The notes beneath the pieces were generated by a model. That model worked only from the letters and a program-made list of their open reading frames with translations. It was not told the origin of the DNA and searched no databases. Shown here one piece after another: positions 57,240 to 64,000 of a stretch of DNA of 64,000 bases. The DNA comes from Agathobaculum massiliense (GTDB taxonomy: Bacteria; Bacillota; Clostridia; Oscillospirales; Butyricicoccaceae). How positions within the stretch are numbered: position 1 is the first letter of the stretch; the number at the start of each line of letters is the position of its first letter. The stretch is from the NCBI RefSeq assembly GCF_900291975.1, contig NZ_OMPN01000001.1, positions 1,178,001 through 1,242,000 of the forward strand, in the 5' to 3' direction. A program made the translations under genes and the position numbers.

Positions 57240-58466
57240 TTAGCCCTCCCCATCCGCGGCGGCCGGCGCATCGTCCGGCCCTTCGGTCTCGTTCAGGACA
57301 CTGTCCTCACCGGTCACGACGCGCACCATCGCGCCGTCCGACAGGTAGGACTGCCCTTTCACGACCACCACATCCCCCTCGGCCAGGCCGGAAAGGATCT
57401 CGGTATCCATTTTGCTGACCAAACCGGTCTCCACAGCAACGCGCGTCACGGTGTCCCCGCTGCCGAAGTCATCCACCACAAAAACATACTGCTCCTCATT
57501 CGCGCCGGTCAGGATCGCCTCGGTCGGCACGGAGAGTGTGTTTTCCCTGCGGTTGGTATAGAAAGTGACCGTCGCAAACGCGCCGATCGGCGGATTGACG
57601 TTGGACGGGAGCGTGATCGAGATATCATACAGACTGGTCTGTACATTGGCCGCCGCGGGCAGGGATGCAATCGTACCCCGCACCATATCGTCCGACAGGA
57701 CCGAAATGACAACGCCCGCTTCGTCCCCCGCCTTGATGTTGGTGTACACATCCTCCGCGACCGAGGTCTGCACCTCGACCTTGCCGTCCTCCGCGATGAC
57801 CACGCCCGGCTGAGCGGACGAGGCCATGCCACCGCGCACCAGGTTGACCGTGGTCACCGTGCCGCTGCAGGGCGCGGTAACCGTCCCCAGCTCGGCCTGC
57901 GAGGTGATCTGATCCAGCGAGGCCTGTATCTGGGCGAGCGAGGCCGCCTGCTGCGCCTGCGCCTGCGCAACCGCCGCCTGCGCCTGCACCAGCGCCTGCT
58001 TGGCATTGGTAACATCCTGCTCGGCGGCCGCGCCCGCCTCAAACAGCGCCTGCGTGTTATCCACCGTCCTCTGCGCCTGCTCCACGCCGATCTGCGCGGA
58101 TTCGATCGCCCGGTCGGTCGCGGTCTTGGTAGCGCTGTAGGACTGCTGCAGCGCGCCCATCGTCGAGGTGACGGTAGTGGTATCCACGGTGAACAGGGTC
58201 TGTCCCTTGCTCACCTTATCCCCTTCCTTGACGGGGAGCGTCATCACCTGTCCCGCCAAAAGTGGGAACACCTGCACCTCATTGACCGCCGCGACCTTGC
58301 CGGTCACCGCGTATTCGGCGCTCATCTCGCCCGCCTGTACCTCCATCACCTCGACGGCAGTACCGGCCGGCGCCGCCTCCTCTTCCACCGTTTCCTCCTT
58401 GCCGCAGCCCGCGCTGAACAGCATCGCGCCCGCGAGCACCGCGGCAAAAATACGTTTACGTCTCAT
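57240..58466 (-). CDS. RND adaptor (membrane fusion) lipoprotein
   Basis: 408 aa from MRRKRIFAAVLAGAMLFSAG with GGAGG 5-6 nt upstream and a lipobox (FSAGC). The lipoyl half-motifs are NEVQVFPLLAGQVMTLPVKE and LGTVTAPCSGTVTTVNLVRG, flanking a long Ala/Gln-rich coiled hairpin (AAVAQAQAQQAASLAQIQAS). Beta-barrel and MP domains follow. It would link the pump to whatever lies outside the membrane. It is a lipoprotein, as expected for a monoderm. Confidence 0.93.
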   Translation of the reverse strand: MRRKRIFAAVLAGAMLFSAGCGKEETVEEEAAPAGTAVEVMEVQAGEMSAEYAVTGKVAAVNEVQVFPLLAGQVMTLPVKEGDKVSKGQTLFTVDTTTVTSTMGALQQSYSATKTATDRAIESAQIGVEQAQRTVDNTQALFEAGAAAEQDVTNAKQALVQAQAAVAQAQAQQAASLAQIQASLDQITSQAELGTVTAPCSGTVTTVNLVRGGMASSAQPGVVIAEDGKVEVQTSVAEDVYTNIKAGDEAGVVISVLSDDMVRGTIASLPAAANVQTSLYDISITLPSNVNPPIGAFATVTFYTNRRENTLSVPTEAILTGANEEQYVFVVDDFGSGDTVTRVAVETGLVSKMDTEILSGLAEGDVVVVKGQSYLSDGAMVRVVTGEDSVLNETEGPDDAPAAADGEG

Positions 58467-58504
58467 TTGGTCCTCCATTGTGGTCTGATTTTCCGGCTGT
58501 TCTG

Positions 58505-59755
58505 TCAGGCTGCGCTGTCCATCACGCCGCGCTTCGCCCACTCGTATGTATTATACGAGGTGAACAAATTGATCTCGGCCTCAGCCGCCGCCTCCTGCGC
58601 CGCCTCCAGGGTATCCTGCGCGTCCGCAAAGGCCATCTGCGAGATCATGCCGCGCTGGTACTGGACCTGCTGCACGGCAAACGTTTTTTCCGCCTGCTCC
58701 AGATCGGCGCTGGCCGCGCGCAGCGCGTCCCCTTTCTCCTGCACATCCTTGTACAGCTTGCGGAACGACGCGGTCACGTTCTCTTTCTCCGCGTCCAGCG
58801 CGATCTTGGCCGCCTCATATGCGTACAGGTTGTTGGTCACGTTGTCCTCATAGTCATCCGAAGCCTTATCCGCCGCGTCCTGCTTGGCCCAGATCGAATA
58901 GCTGTTCTTCACCGCTTCTTTCAGGTCGGTCTCATAGTCCATGGCGTCGAGCTGCTCCTGCGTCACGGCCGGCAGCGCCGCAGTCCTGAGCACAGTACCC
59001 GTATGGTAGCCACACTGGATGGCCAGGGTGTTGCTCAGGCTCTCATACTGGGTGTTCAGGGTGGTCCGGCTGGCCAGCAGGGTCTCCCGCTGGCTCTGCA
59101 GGCTCTTGAGTTCGTTCGATCCCGCCATGCCAAGCGATACCTGCTTCTCCATGGCCGCGATATTGCGGTCAAGCTGGGCCAAGCTGCGTTCGGTCTCGTT
59201 CAGGGAATACTGCAGGGCTTCCAGCGAGATATAATTATTTTCCGCATCCATGCAGATCTGATCCGCGGCGTTCTGCATCTCACGCCTTGTGCTGACCACG
59301 GTTTTCTGCTGATCCTCTTTGGCGTCGTCCTCCTTATCGTCTAGGTCGTTGTACGAGCCGTAGGCTGCCTGCAGGCTTCTTTCCAATGTGTTGAGCTGGG
59401 CCTGCAGCGTGCTTTTGAGCGCCGCCTGGTCTTTGCCCAGGTCATTGATCGCTTTTTCGAGATCTGCAATCTGCTGCCTGTATGAGGAGATCTGGTTGAC
59501 GATTGTTATGTAATCCATATCATAATCGACGCTCACATCGGCTTCTTCCTCGCTCTTGACCGTATTGTCATACGACTTGATGGACACGTTGTTTTCTCGC
59601 ACGGTCTGCTCCAACGTGTCAAAGGTCAGGCTGACCGGCGCGCTTTCCTCCGCTTCCGCAGCCTGCTCCCCGCTTCCGGCATCCGCCGCATACGCGGGCG
59701 CGCACATGCTGCACAGGAGCAGCGCGGAAAGCCCGGCGGCAATATATCTTTTCAT
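58505..59755 (-). CDS. TolC-like coiled-coil protein, copy 2
   Basis: 416 aa. Signal peptide MKRYIAAGLSALLLCSMCAP-AYA. Long helices in two repeats: QQIADLEKAINDLGKDQAAL, NTLERSLQAAYGSYNDLDDK, YISLEALQYSLNETERSLAQ and KTFAVQQVQYQRGMISQMAF, then ADAQDTLEAAQ, ending NTYEWAKRGVMDSAA. This is the outer-membrane-efflux-protein helical fold in a bacterium expected to have one membrane. It may form a periplasm-like wall-spanning tube with the adaptor. Confidence 0.85.
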   Translation of the reverse strand: MKRYIAAGLSALLLCSMCAPAYAADAGSGEQAAEAEESAPVSLTFDTLEQTVRENNVSIKSYDNTVKSEEEADVSVDYDMDYITIVNQISSYRQQIADLEKAINDLGKDQAALKSTLQAQLNTLERSLQAAYGSYNDLDDKEDDAKEDQQKTVVSTRREMQNAADQICMDAENNYISLEALQYSLNETERSLAQLDRNIAAMEKQVSLGMAGSNELKSLQSQRETLLASRTTLNTQYESLSNTLAIQCGYHTGTVLRTAALPAVTQEQLDAMDYETDLKEAVKNSYSIWAKQDAADKASDDYEDNVTNNLYAYEAAKIALDAEKENVTASFRKLYKDVQEKGDALRAASADLEQAEKTFAVQQVQYQRGMISQMAFADAQDTLEAAQEAAAEAEINLFTSYNTYEWAKRGVMDSAA

Positions 59756-59771
59756 CCTGTTCTCCTTTCTC

Positions 59772-61037
59772 TCACGCGATGGCAGTGGTCAGCCCGCGCT
59801 TCGCCCATTCATACTGATTAAAAGCGGACACCAGACCAAGCTCCGCGGTCTGCACATCCAGCTTTGCGTTTTCCAGCGTATCCTGCGCCTGCAGATAGTC
59901 CAGACGGGAAAGCATGCCGCGCTCATACTGCAGTTGGCTGGTTTTGAAATCCAGCTCCGCCTGCTGTTCGGCGGCCTGCGCGGCCTGCAGGGTGCCGCGG
60001 CAGTCCTGCACCGACTGGAACATGCTGGCGAAGGCCGCTTCCACGCTTTCCTGCTCGATGGCCAGCGCTTCGCGCGCGGACTGCACGGCATACACGCTGC
60101 TGTCATAGCTGTCGTCATACACGTTCTGCGCCTGCCGCAGCGTATTGCGCTTCTGCCAGATGGAAAAGCTGTTCTTCAGCGTTTCTTCCAAATCCGCTTC
60201 GTAGGACATCGCTTTCAGATCCTTTTCCGTCACCGCCGCGAAAGCCGCCGGCATCACCAGCGTTCCGGCGTCATAGCCACACATCAGCGCAAGGCTGCTT
60301 GCCAGGTTGTTGCACTGTGTCTGTAGGTTTGTGATGCCAAGCGCAAGGTTATCCCGCTGATTGCGCACGGTATCCATCTGGTACTGGCTGACCAGTCCAA
60401 GGGAAAGCTGCGTTTCCATTACATCCAGGCTGCGGTCAAGCGAGGCAAGCTGCCGTTCGAGCTTCTGCTGCGAATACTGCAGGTTTTGAATGGAGATCAA
60501 CAGCGTCTGCGCGGCCATTGTAAGCTGGTCGGCCACGTTATCCGCCTGCTTCCTGAGCTGGTATACCGCATCCTCGATCTGCATGACCGCCGCCGCGCCC
60601 TGAACCGGCAGGCTGTCCGCGCTTTGCTGCAGGCTGTCCCGCTGGTTTTCCAGCAGCTTTTTCTGCGCCTCGTAGGTCTTATACAGGTCGCTCTCCTTAT
60701 CAGCTATCTGCTCCATCGCCTCTTCCATTTTGCCGATCATCTCCTGGTACTGCTTGATCTGCAGTTCCAGCGCGCCGCCCTGTGCCTCAAACTGCTCGGA
60801 CAGGCTCGAGCCGGTATCCATACCGGCCGCGGTCTTCCGCAGCGACTGCACGCTCGCGTTGTTTTCCGATACCGCGCGCTCGACCGCCCGCAGTCCCATC
60901 TGCTTGACGGTAAGCGTTTCCGGCGGCGCCTCCTCCTGAACGGCGACGCTCCCACCGCCGTTCACGGCGCCGGCCGGCGCGACCGTTGCCATACACAGCG
61001 CGCCGGCCAGCAGCGCGCCGATTACTCTTCGATTCAT
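59772..61037 (-). CDS. TolC-like coiled-coil protein, copy 1
   Basis: 421 aa from MNRRVIGALLAGALCMATVA-PAGA (signal peptide). It shares with copy 2 the motifs VSENNASVQSLRK, LQYSQQKLERQLASLDRSLD, VMETQLSLGLVSQYQMDTVR, SLALMCGYDAGTLV, FKTSQLQYERGMLSRLDYLQ and the ending NQYEWAKRGLTTAIA: a clear tandem duplication. It ends 16 bp before copy 2. The longer frame to 61307 runs through the upstream regulator and is not used. Confidence 0.85.
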   Translation of the reverse strand: MNRRVIGALLAGALCMATVAPAGAVNGGGSVAVQEEAPPETLTVKQMGLRAVERAVSENNASVQSLRKTAAGMDTGSSLSEQFEAQGGALELQIKQYQEMIGKMEEAMEQIADKESDLYKTYEAQKKLLENQRDSLQQSADSLPVQGAAAVMQIEDAVYQLRKQADNVADQLTMAAQTLLISIQNLQYSQQKLERQLASLDRSLDVMETQLSLGLVSQYQMDTVRNQRDNLALGITNLQTQCNNLASSLALMCGYDAGTLVMPAAFAAVTEKDLKAMSYEADLEETLKNSFSIWQKRNTLRQAQNVYDDSYDSSVYAVQSAREALAIEQESVEAAFASMFQSVQDCRGTLQAAQAAEQQAELDFKTSQLQYERGMLSRLDYLQAQDTLENAKLDVQTAELGLVSAFNQYEWAKRGLTTAIA

Positions 61038-61063
61038 GGTCTTTCCGTTTGTCTCCTCTCCTG

Positions 61064-62074
61064 TCACAGCAGCTCGCGTGTGATAATGCGTATGTCCATA
61101 TATTCTTCTGTTTGACGCGGCGACTCCCCCGTCCGCAGCGCCCGCACCAGTATCTCGACCGCGCGCGCGGCCTGCAAAAGCGGGTTCTGGTCTATTGCGA
61201 AGTCCAGCCGCCCCCGCTCCAGATATTGCTGCACGGCCGCGGTCATCCCATGGCACACGGTCCGTATCGTGCCTGCCCGACGCAAATAGGCGGGGTCCTC
61301 CAGACATATCCCCGCCAGTTCGCTAGGCATATAAATGGCGCGGACATGCGGATGCCGCTGCAGCAGCCCTTCGCACGAGCGGTCGTATGCGCCCTCGCTT
61401 TCCACCAGCTCAACGTGAAACCGCCCGTCGGCCAGCTCGCGCATCCGTTCCAGAAAGCCCCGCATGCGCGCCTCCCGTCCGGCGAATTCCCGCTGATCGG
61501 ACAGCGCGAGCACCGTGCCACCGGCGACGAACGGGGCGATCAGCCCTGCCGCGACGCGGCCGGACTTTTCCATATCCGCGCCGACATAGCACAGCCGCCC
61601 GCTGCGCCGTACATCCGCGCAGCAGGCGACCACCGGCACACCATGCCCTGCTAGGCGGTCGATCTCCTCAGCCATGGCGACCGTATCGGGCGCCGCCACG
61701 ATCAGGCCGCCGACGCCTTTTTCCTCCATCCGGCCGATCGCTTCAAAATACGAGCGGTGCGACCGGCTTTTCAGCTCTTCCACCCAAAGGTTCACATCGG
61801 CAGCGCCGCACTGCCGCACCGCCAGCCGAAGCCCTTCGCGCATTTTCCGGATCAGCAGCGTATCAAGGCACGGCAGCAGCACGCCGATGCGGCAGTCTCC
61901 CTCCGCGCGCAGCGCATGCCGCTGCGCCGGCGTGGTGTACCCATATTCCCGAATGACTTTCTGCACCCGTTCGCGCACCGCCGGCGCGACGTTCGGCCGA
62001 CCGTTGACCACTCGGTCGACCGTGCCGCGCGACACGCCGCACTGCTCCGCGATCCACTGTGCAGTTATTTTCAT
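61064..62074 (-). CDS. LacI-family regulator of the RND operon
   Basis: 336 aa from MKITAQWIAEQCGVSRGTVD with GAGGG 9 nt upstream. The HTH and hinge (RVVNGRPNVAPAVRERVQKV) precede a periplasmic-binding-protein-like sensor (CRIGVLLPCLDTLLIRKMRE, GVGGLIVAAPDTVAMAEEID, GVPVVACCADVRRSGRLCYV, GADMEKSGRVAAGLIAPFVA). The sensor may bind a small sugar- or peptide-like ligand. It heads the operon lacI-tolC-tolC-mfp-rnd, so it likely represses itself and the pump. Confidence 0.93.
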   Translation of the reverse strand: MKITAQWIAEQCGVSRGTVDRVVNGRPNVAPAVRERVQKVIREYGYTTPAQRHALRAEGDCRIGVLLPCLDTLLIRKMREGLRLAVRQCGAADVNLWVEELKSRSHRSYFEAIGRMEEKGVGGLIVAAPDTVAMAEEIDRLAGHGVPVVACCADVRRSGRLCYVGADMEKSGRVAAGLIAPFVAGGTVLALSDQREFAGREARMRGFLERMRELADGRFHVELVESEGAYDRSCEGLLQRHPHVRAIYMPSELAGICLEDPAYLRRAGTIRTVCHGMTAAVQQYLERGRLDFAIDQNPLLQAARAVEILVRALRTGESPRQTEEYMDIRIITRELL

Positions 62075-62127
62075 AGCGGATTCCCTCTCTTTTGTGACCA
62101 TGACCATCTTTTTCACAAGATGAATTC

Positions 62128-62161
62128 ATTTTAGCACAGGCAAACTGCCCATACAAGCGCT
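62128..62161 (-). promoter_or_regulatory. Promoter and LacI-type operator of the RND operon
   Basis: On the minus strand TTGTAT (62151-62156), 17 bp, TAAAAT (62128-62133). The palindrome AAGCGCTT (about 62155-62162) overlaps the -35 and is the core of LacI/CcpA operators. Confidence 0.7.
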
Positions 62162-62205
62162 TTTCCCCATTTTAGACATCTGTCTTCGATGTGTTGTATT
62201 CTCAT

Positions 62206-62307
62206 TGTGCATTTTATTTTTGCACAGTTTTATCGTTTTTTGCACAGTATTCTCTGGCTTTTCCACGGTGAAATCATGCTTTTTGCACTTTGATTAGCAA
62301 AAGCTAA
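62206..62307. repeat. TTTTTGCACAGT direct repeats and TTAGC palindrome
   Basis: TTTTTGCACAGT occurs at 62217-62228 and 62237-62248 (20-bp period), with a partial copy TTTTTGCAC at 62280-62288. The first copy also pairs with TGTGCA at 62206-62211. A palindrome TTAGC-AAAA-GCTAA lies at 62294-62307, echoed by TTTTGCTAA at 62325-62333 next to the cobW promoter. These look like regulator sites in the 311-bp divergent gap. Confidence 0.5.
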
Positions 62308-62335
62308 CTCTAAAACTTTTCTTTTTTGCTAAAAC

Positions 62336-62345
62336 GTGGTATACT
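62336..62345 (+). promoter_or_regulatory. Extended -10 promoter of the CobW-type genes
   Basis: TG-G-TATACT (62340-62345 for the hexamer), 40 bp before the ATG; -35 is poor, consistent with control by the nearby inverted repeats. Confidence 0.5.
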
Positions 62346-62385
62346 AGGTTCATCCTATAAATTTTACATTGGTGAGGCGAAAGCT

Positions 62386-63483
62386 ATGACAAAAATTGAT
62401 ATCGTTTCCGGCTTCCTCGGCGCGGGGAAGACCACGCTCATCAAGCGCCTGCTGGCGGACGCCCTGCAGGGCGAGCAGGTCGTGCTGATTGAAAACGAGT
62501 TCGGGGAGATCGGCATCGACGGGGGATTCCTCAAGGAAGCCGGCATCGTGGTGAACGAAATGAACGCCGGCTGCATTTGCTGCTCGCTCGTCGGCGACTT
62601 CGGCAAAGCGCTGCATGAGGTGGTCGACCAGTACCATCCGGACCGCATCCTGATCGAGCCTTCGGGCGTCGGTAAGCTGTCTGATGTAATCGCCGCCGTG
62701 CAGAACGCGCATCTGGATGTGACGCTCAACTCGTTCGTCACGGTTGTCGACGCGCTCAAGGCGAAAATGTACCTGAAAAACTTCGGCGAATTTTTTGAAA
62801 ACCAGGTCGCGCATGCCGGCGCGATCCTGCTTTCCCGCACGGCGGAGTGTACGGCGCGGCGTCTGGACGAAACCGTTGCCCTGCTGCGCGGCCTGAACGA
62901 GCACGCCCGTTTCGTCACCACGCCGTGGAAAGAGCTGACCGGCGCACAGCTTCTCGCAACTATGGAGGGCAGCCGCGACCTGGTGCAGGAGGTGCTCGAC
63001 GAGATCGCACGCGAACCGCATCATGCGCATCACCACCACGAGCATGCACACGAACACCATCATGACCACGAACACGAGCATGACCATGAACACCACCACG
63101 AACATGGTCCGGACTGCACCTGCGGCTGCCACGACCATGAGCACGGTCACGCGCATCATCACCACGAGCACGACCACTGCAGCTGCGGCCACGACCACGA
63201 CGCGGACGAGGTGTTCACCTCCTGGGGCGTGGAGACCCCGCATCTGTACACAGAGGAGGACCTGCAGAATGCGCTGACCGGCCTGGGCGACCTGTCGCTC
63301 GGCACCGTGCTGCGCGCCAAGGGCATCGTACCCGCGGCCGACGGCGGCCAGTGGCTGCATTTTGATTATGTTCCGGGCGCGCCCGATATCCGCCGCGGCG
63401 CCGCCGACTATACCGGCCGCCTGTGTGTGATCGGCGCCGAGCTGGACGAGGAGCGCATTGCTTCCCTGTTCGGCCTTGCCTGA
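62386..63483 (+). CDS. COG0523 (CobW-type) GTPase with histidine-rich metal arm
   Basis: 365 aa from MTKIDIVSGFLGAGKTTLIK with GAGG 9 nt upstream. Walker A is GFLGAGKTT, the metal motif is NAGCICCSLV (CXCC), then ILIEPSGVGKLSDVI. A long His/Glu/Asp-rich insertion (about residues 210-275) with two CXC-type pairs (CTCGC, CSCGH) precedes the CobW C-terminal domain (LHFDYVPGAPDIRRG). The enzyme probably inserts or buffers Zn, Co or Ni in a GTP-dependent way. It is translated 12 bp before a second COG0523 gene. Confidence 0.92.
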   Translation: MTKIDIVSGFLGAGKTTLIKRLLADALQGEQVVLIENEFGEIGIDGGFLKEAGIVVNEMNAGCICCSLVGDFGKALHEVVDQYHPDRILIEPSGVGKLSDVIAAVQNAHLDVTLNSFVTVVDALKAKMYLKNFGEFFENQVAHAGAILLSRTAECTARRLDETVALLRGLNEHARFVTTPWKELTGAQLLATMEGSRDLVQEVLDEIAREPHHAHHHHEHAHEHHHDHEHEHDHEHHHEHGPDCTCGCHDHEHGHAHHHHEHDHCSCGHDHDADEVFTSWGVETPHLYTEEDLQNALTGLGDLSLGTVLRAKGIVPAADGGQWLHFDYVPGAPDIRRGAADYTGRLCVIGAELDEERIASLFGLA

Positions 63484-63495
63484 GGAGGAAGCCTT

Positions 63496-64000
63496 ATGCC
63501 CAAAAAGGACCCGATACCGGTTTATATATTTACCGGCTTTCTGGAAAGTGGCAAAACCCGTTTTATCAAAGAGATTCTCGCCGACCCCGGCTTCACGGAG
63601 AACGAGCGCACCGCGCTCCTGCTCTGTGAGGAGGGCATCGAGGAGTATGACGAGCAGGAGCTGCTGCGCTATGGCACAGCGCTCGTCCCCATCGAATCGG
63701 CCAGCCGGCTGACGCCCAATATCCTCAAGCGCGTCGAGCAGAAATACGACCCCGACCGCATCCTGATCGAATACAACGGTATGTGGAAGCTGGACGACCT
63801 GACCTCCGTTTTCCCCGCCCGCTGGGAGCTGTACCAGATCGTCACAACGGTGGACGCTTCCACCTTTGCGCTGTACTCGGCGAATATGGGGCCGATGATG
63901 TTCGAGCATATCACCACCGCCGACCTAGTGGTGTTCAACCGCTGCACCGATGCGCTCAAGGAGATGCTCTATCAGAAGAACATCCGCGCCATGAACCCGC
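63496..64000 (+). CDS. Second CobW-like GTPase without CXCC motif (3' end outside window)
   Basis: 168 codons visible from MPKKDPIPVYIFTGFLESGK, with GAGGAGG upstream. The P-loop is GFLESGKT. Where CXCC is expected it reads LLLCEEGIEEYDEQELLRYG, so the metal-transfer cysteines are missing. ILIEYNGMWKLDDLTSVFPA matches the switch region and TVDASTFALYSANMGPMMFE follows. Paired, divergent COG0523 genes of this type are common in Clostridia; this one may be a partner subunit or act on another ligand. Confidence 0.85.
   Translation, partial: MPKKDPIPVYIFTGFLESGKTRFIKEILADPGFTENERTALLLCEEGIEEYDEQELLRYGTALVPIESASRLTPNILKRVEQKYDPDRILIEYNGMWKLDDLTSVFPARWELYQIVTTVDASTFALYSANMGPMMFEHITTADLVVFNRCTDALKEMLYQKNIRAMNP

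Noticed and set aside
62217-62288. CRISPR or phage attachment repeats
   Set aside because: Only two full copies of a 12-mer in a promoter gap; operator sites are a better explanation.

Overview
The window is a GC-rich (about 60-63% by eye) chromosomal segment of an endospore-forming Clostridia-type Firmicute. The evidence is the gene set: remA, yicC, DnaD with a DnaI-like helicase loader, CdaA/CdaR, glmU-prs, SpoIID, and SpoIIQ behind a textbook sigma-F promoter. There is no outer-membrane machinery apart from two TolC-like proteins. High GC, a DUF4914 protein and a DUF975-CmpB fusion suggest the Oscillospirales (Ruminococcaceae/Butyricicoccaceae range); this placement is inference.

Layout. 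1-8.3 kb: a minus-strand housekeeping operon (DUF5685, J-domain/TPR protein, membrane protein, yicC, remA, gmk, rpoZ, coaBC, priA). 8.3-14.1 kb: cdaA-cdaR-FAD oxidoreductase-rseC, and a DUF3343/cysteine desulfurase pair. 14.2-19.4 kb: an AAA protein on the plus strand, then htrA and an OmpR-family two-component system on the minus strand. 19.5-31.4 kb: trmO, DUF4914, metallophosphoesterases, glmU-prs, Mrp/NifX and a Cu/Zn SOD. 31.37-32.04 kb: a cluster of three tandem small-RNA genes. 32-35.7 kb: dnaI-dnaD and an ECF sigma/anti-sigma pair. 35.8-36.6 kb: an AT-rich island with a frameshifted gene. 36.6-41.6 kb: PadR/FtsW-like, TetR/MATE, ProX and ndk. 42-48.4 kb: rpsO-pnp, an orphan small-RNA locus, MerR/MATE and an SPL-type radical SAM protein. 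48.4-53.3 kb: an XRE/small-protein module, an S41-type exported protein, a mini-operon with a LexA-like box, and spoIID-spoIIQ. 53.3-62.1 kb: a LacI-controlled RND efflux operon with two TolC-like proteins. 62.3 kb to the end: a pair of COG0523 (CobW-type) GTPases.

The most notable observation joins three places. Each of the three tandem sRNA genes (31.4-32.0 kb, minus strand) has a promoter made of three TTCA half-sites with an exact 11-bp period, followed at fixed spacing by TATACT. The htrA promoter (17.14-17.19 kb) has the same architecture to the base, and the promoter of the adjacent response-regulator/kinase operon has a degenerate version at the same spacing. The sRNAs share a 5' hairpin whose stem covaries between copies, a pyrimidine-rich linker with C-runs, and terminator loops that all carry TTTCCCCC on otherwise different stems. 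The arrangement parallels the CiaRH-htrA-csRNA regulon of streptococci, but with different sequences and in a different class of bacteria. I propose it as a candidate undescribed envelope-stress regulon with tandem C-rich riboregulators.

Limits: everything was read by eye. Family names come from recognised motifs, not searches, and promoter and RNA calls are pattern matches without expression data.
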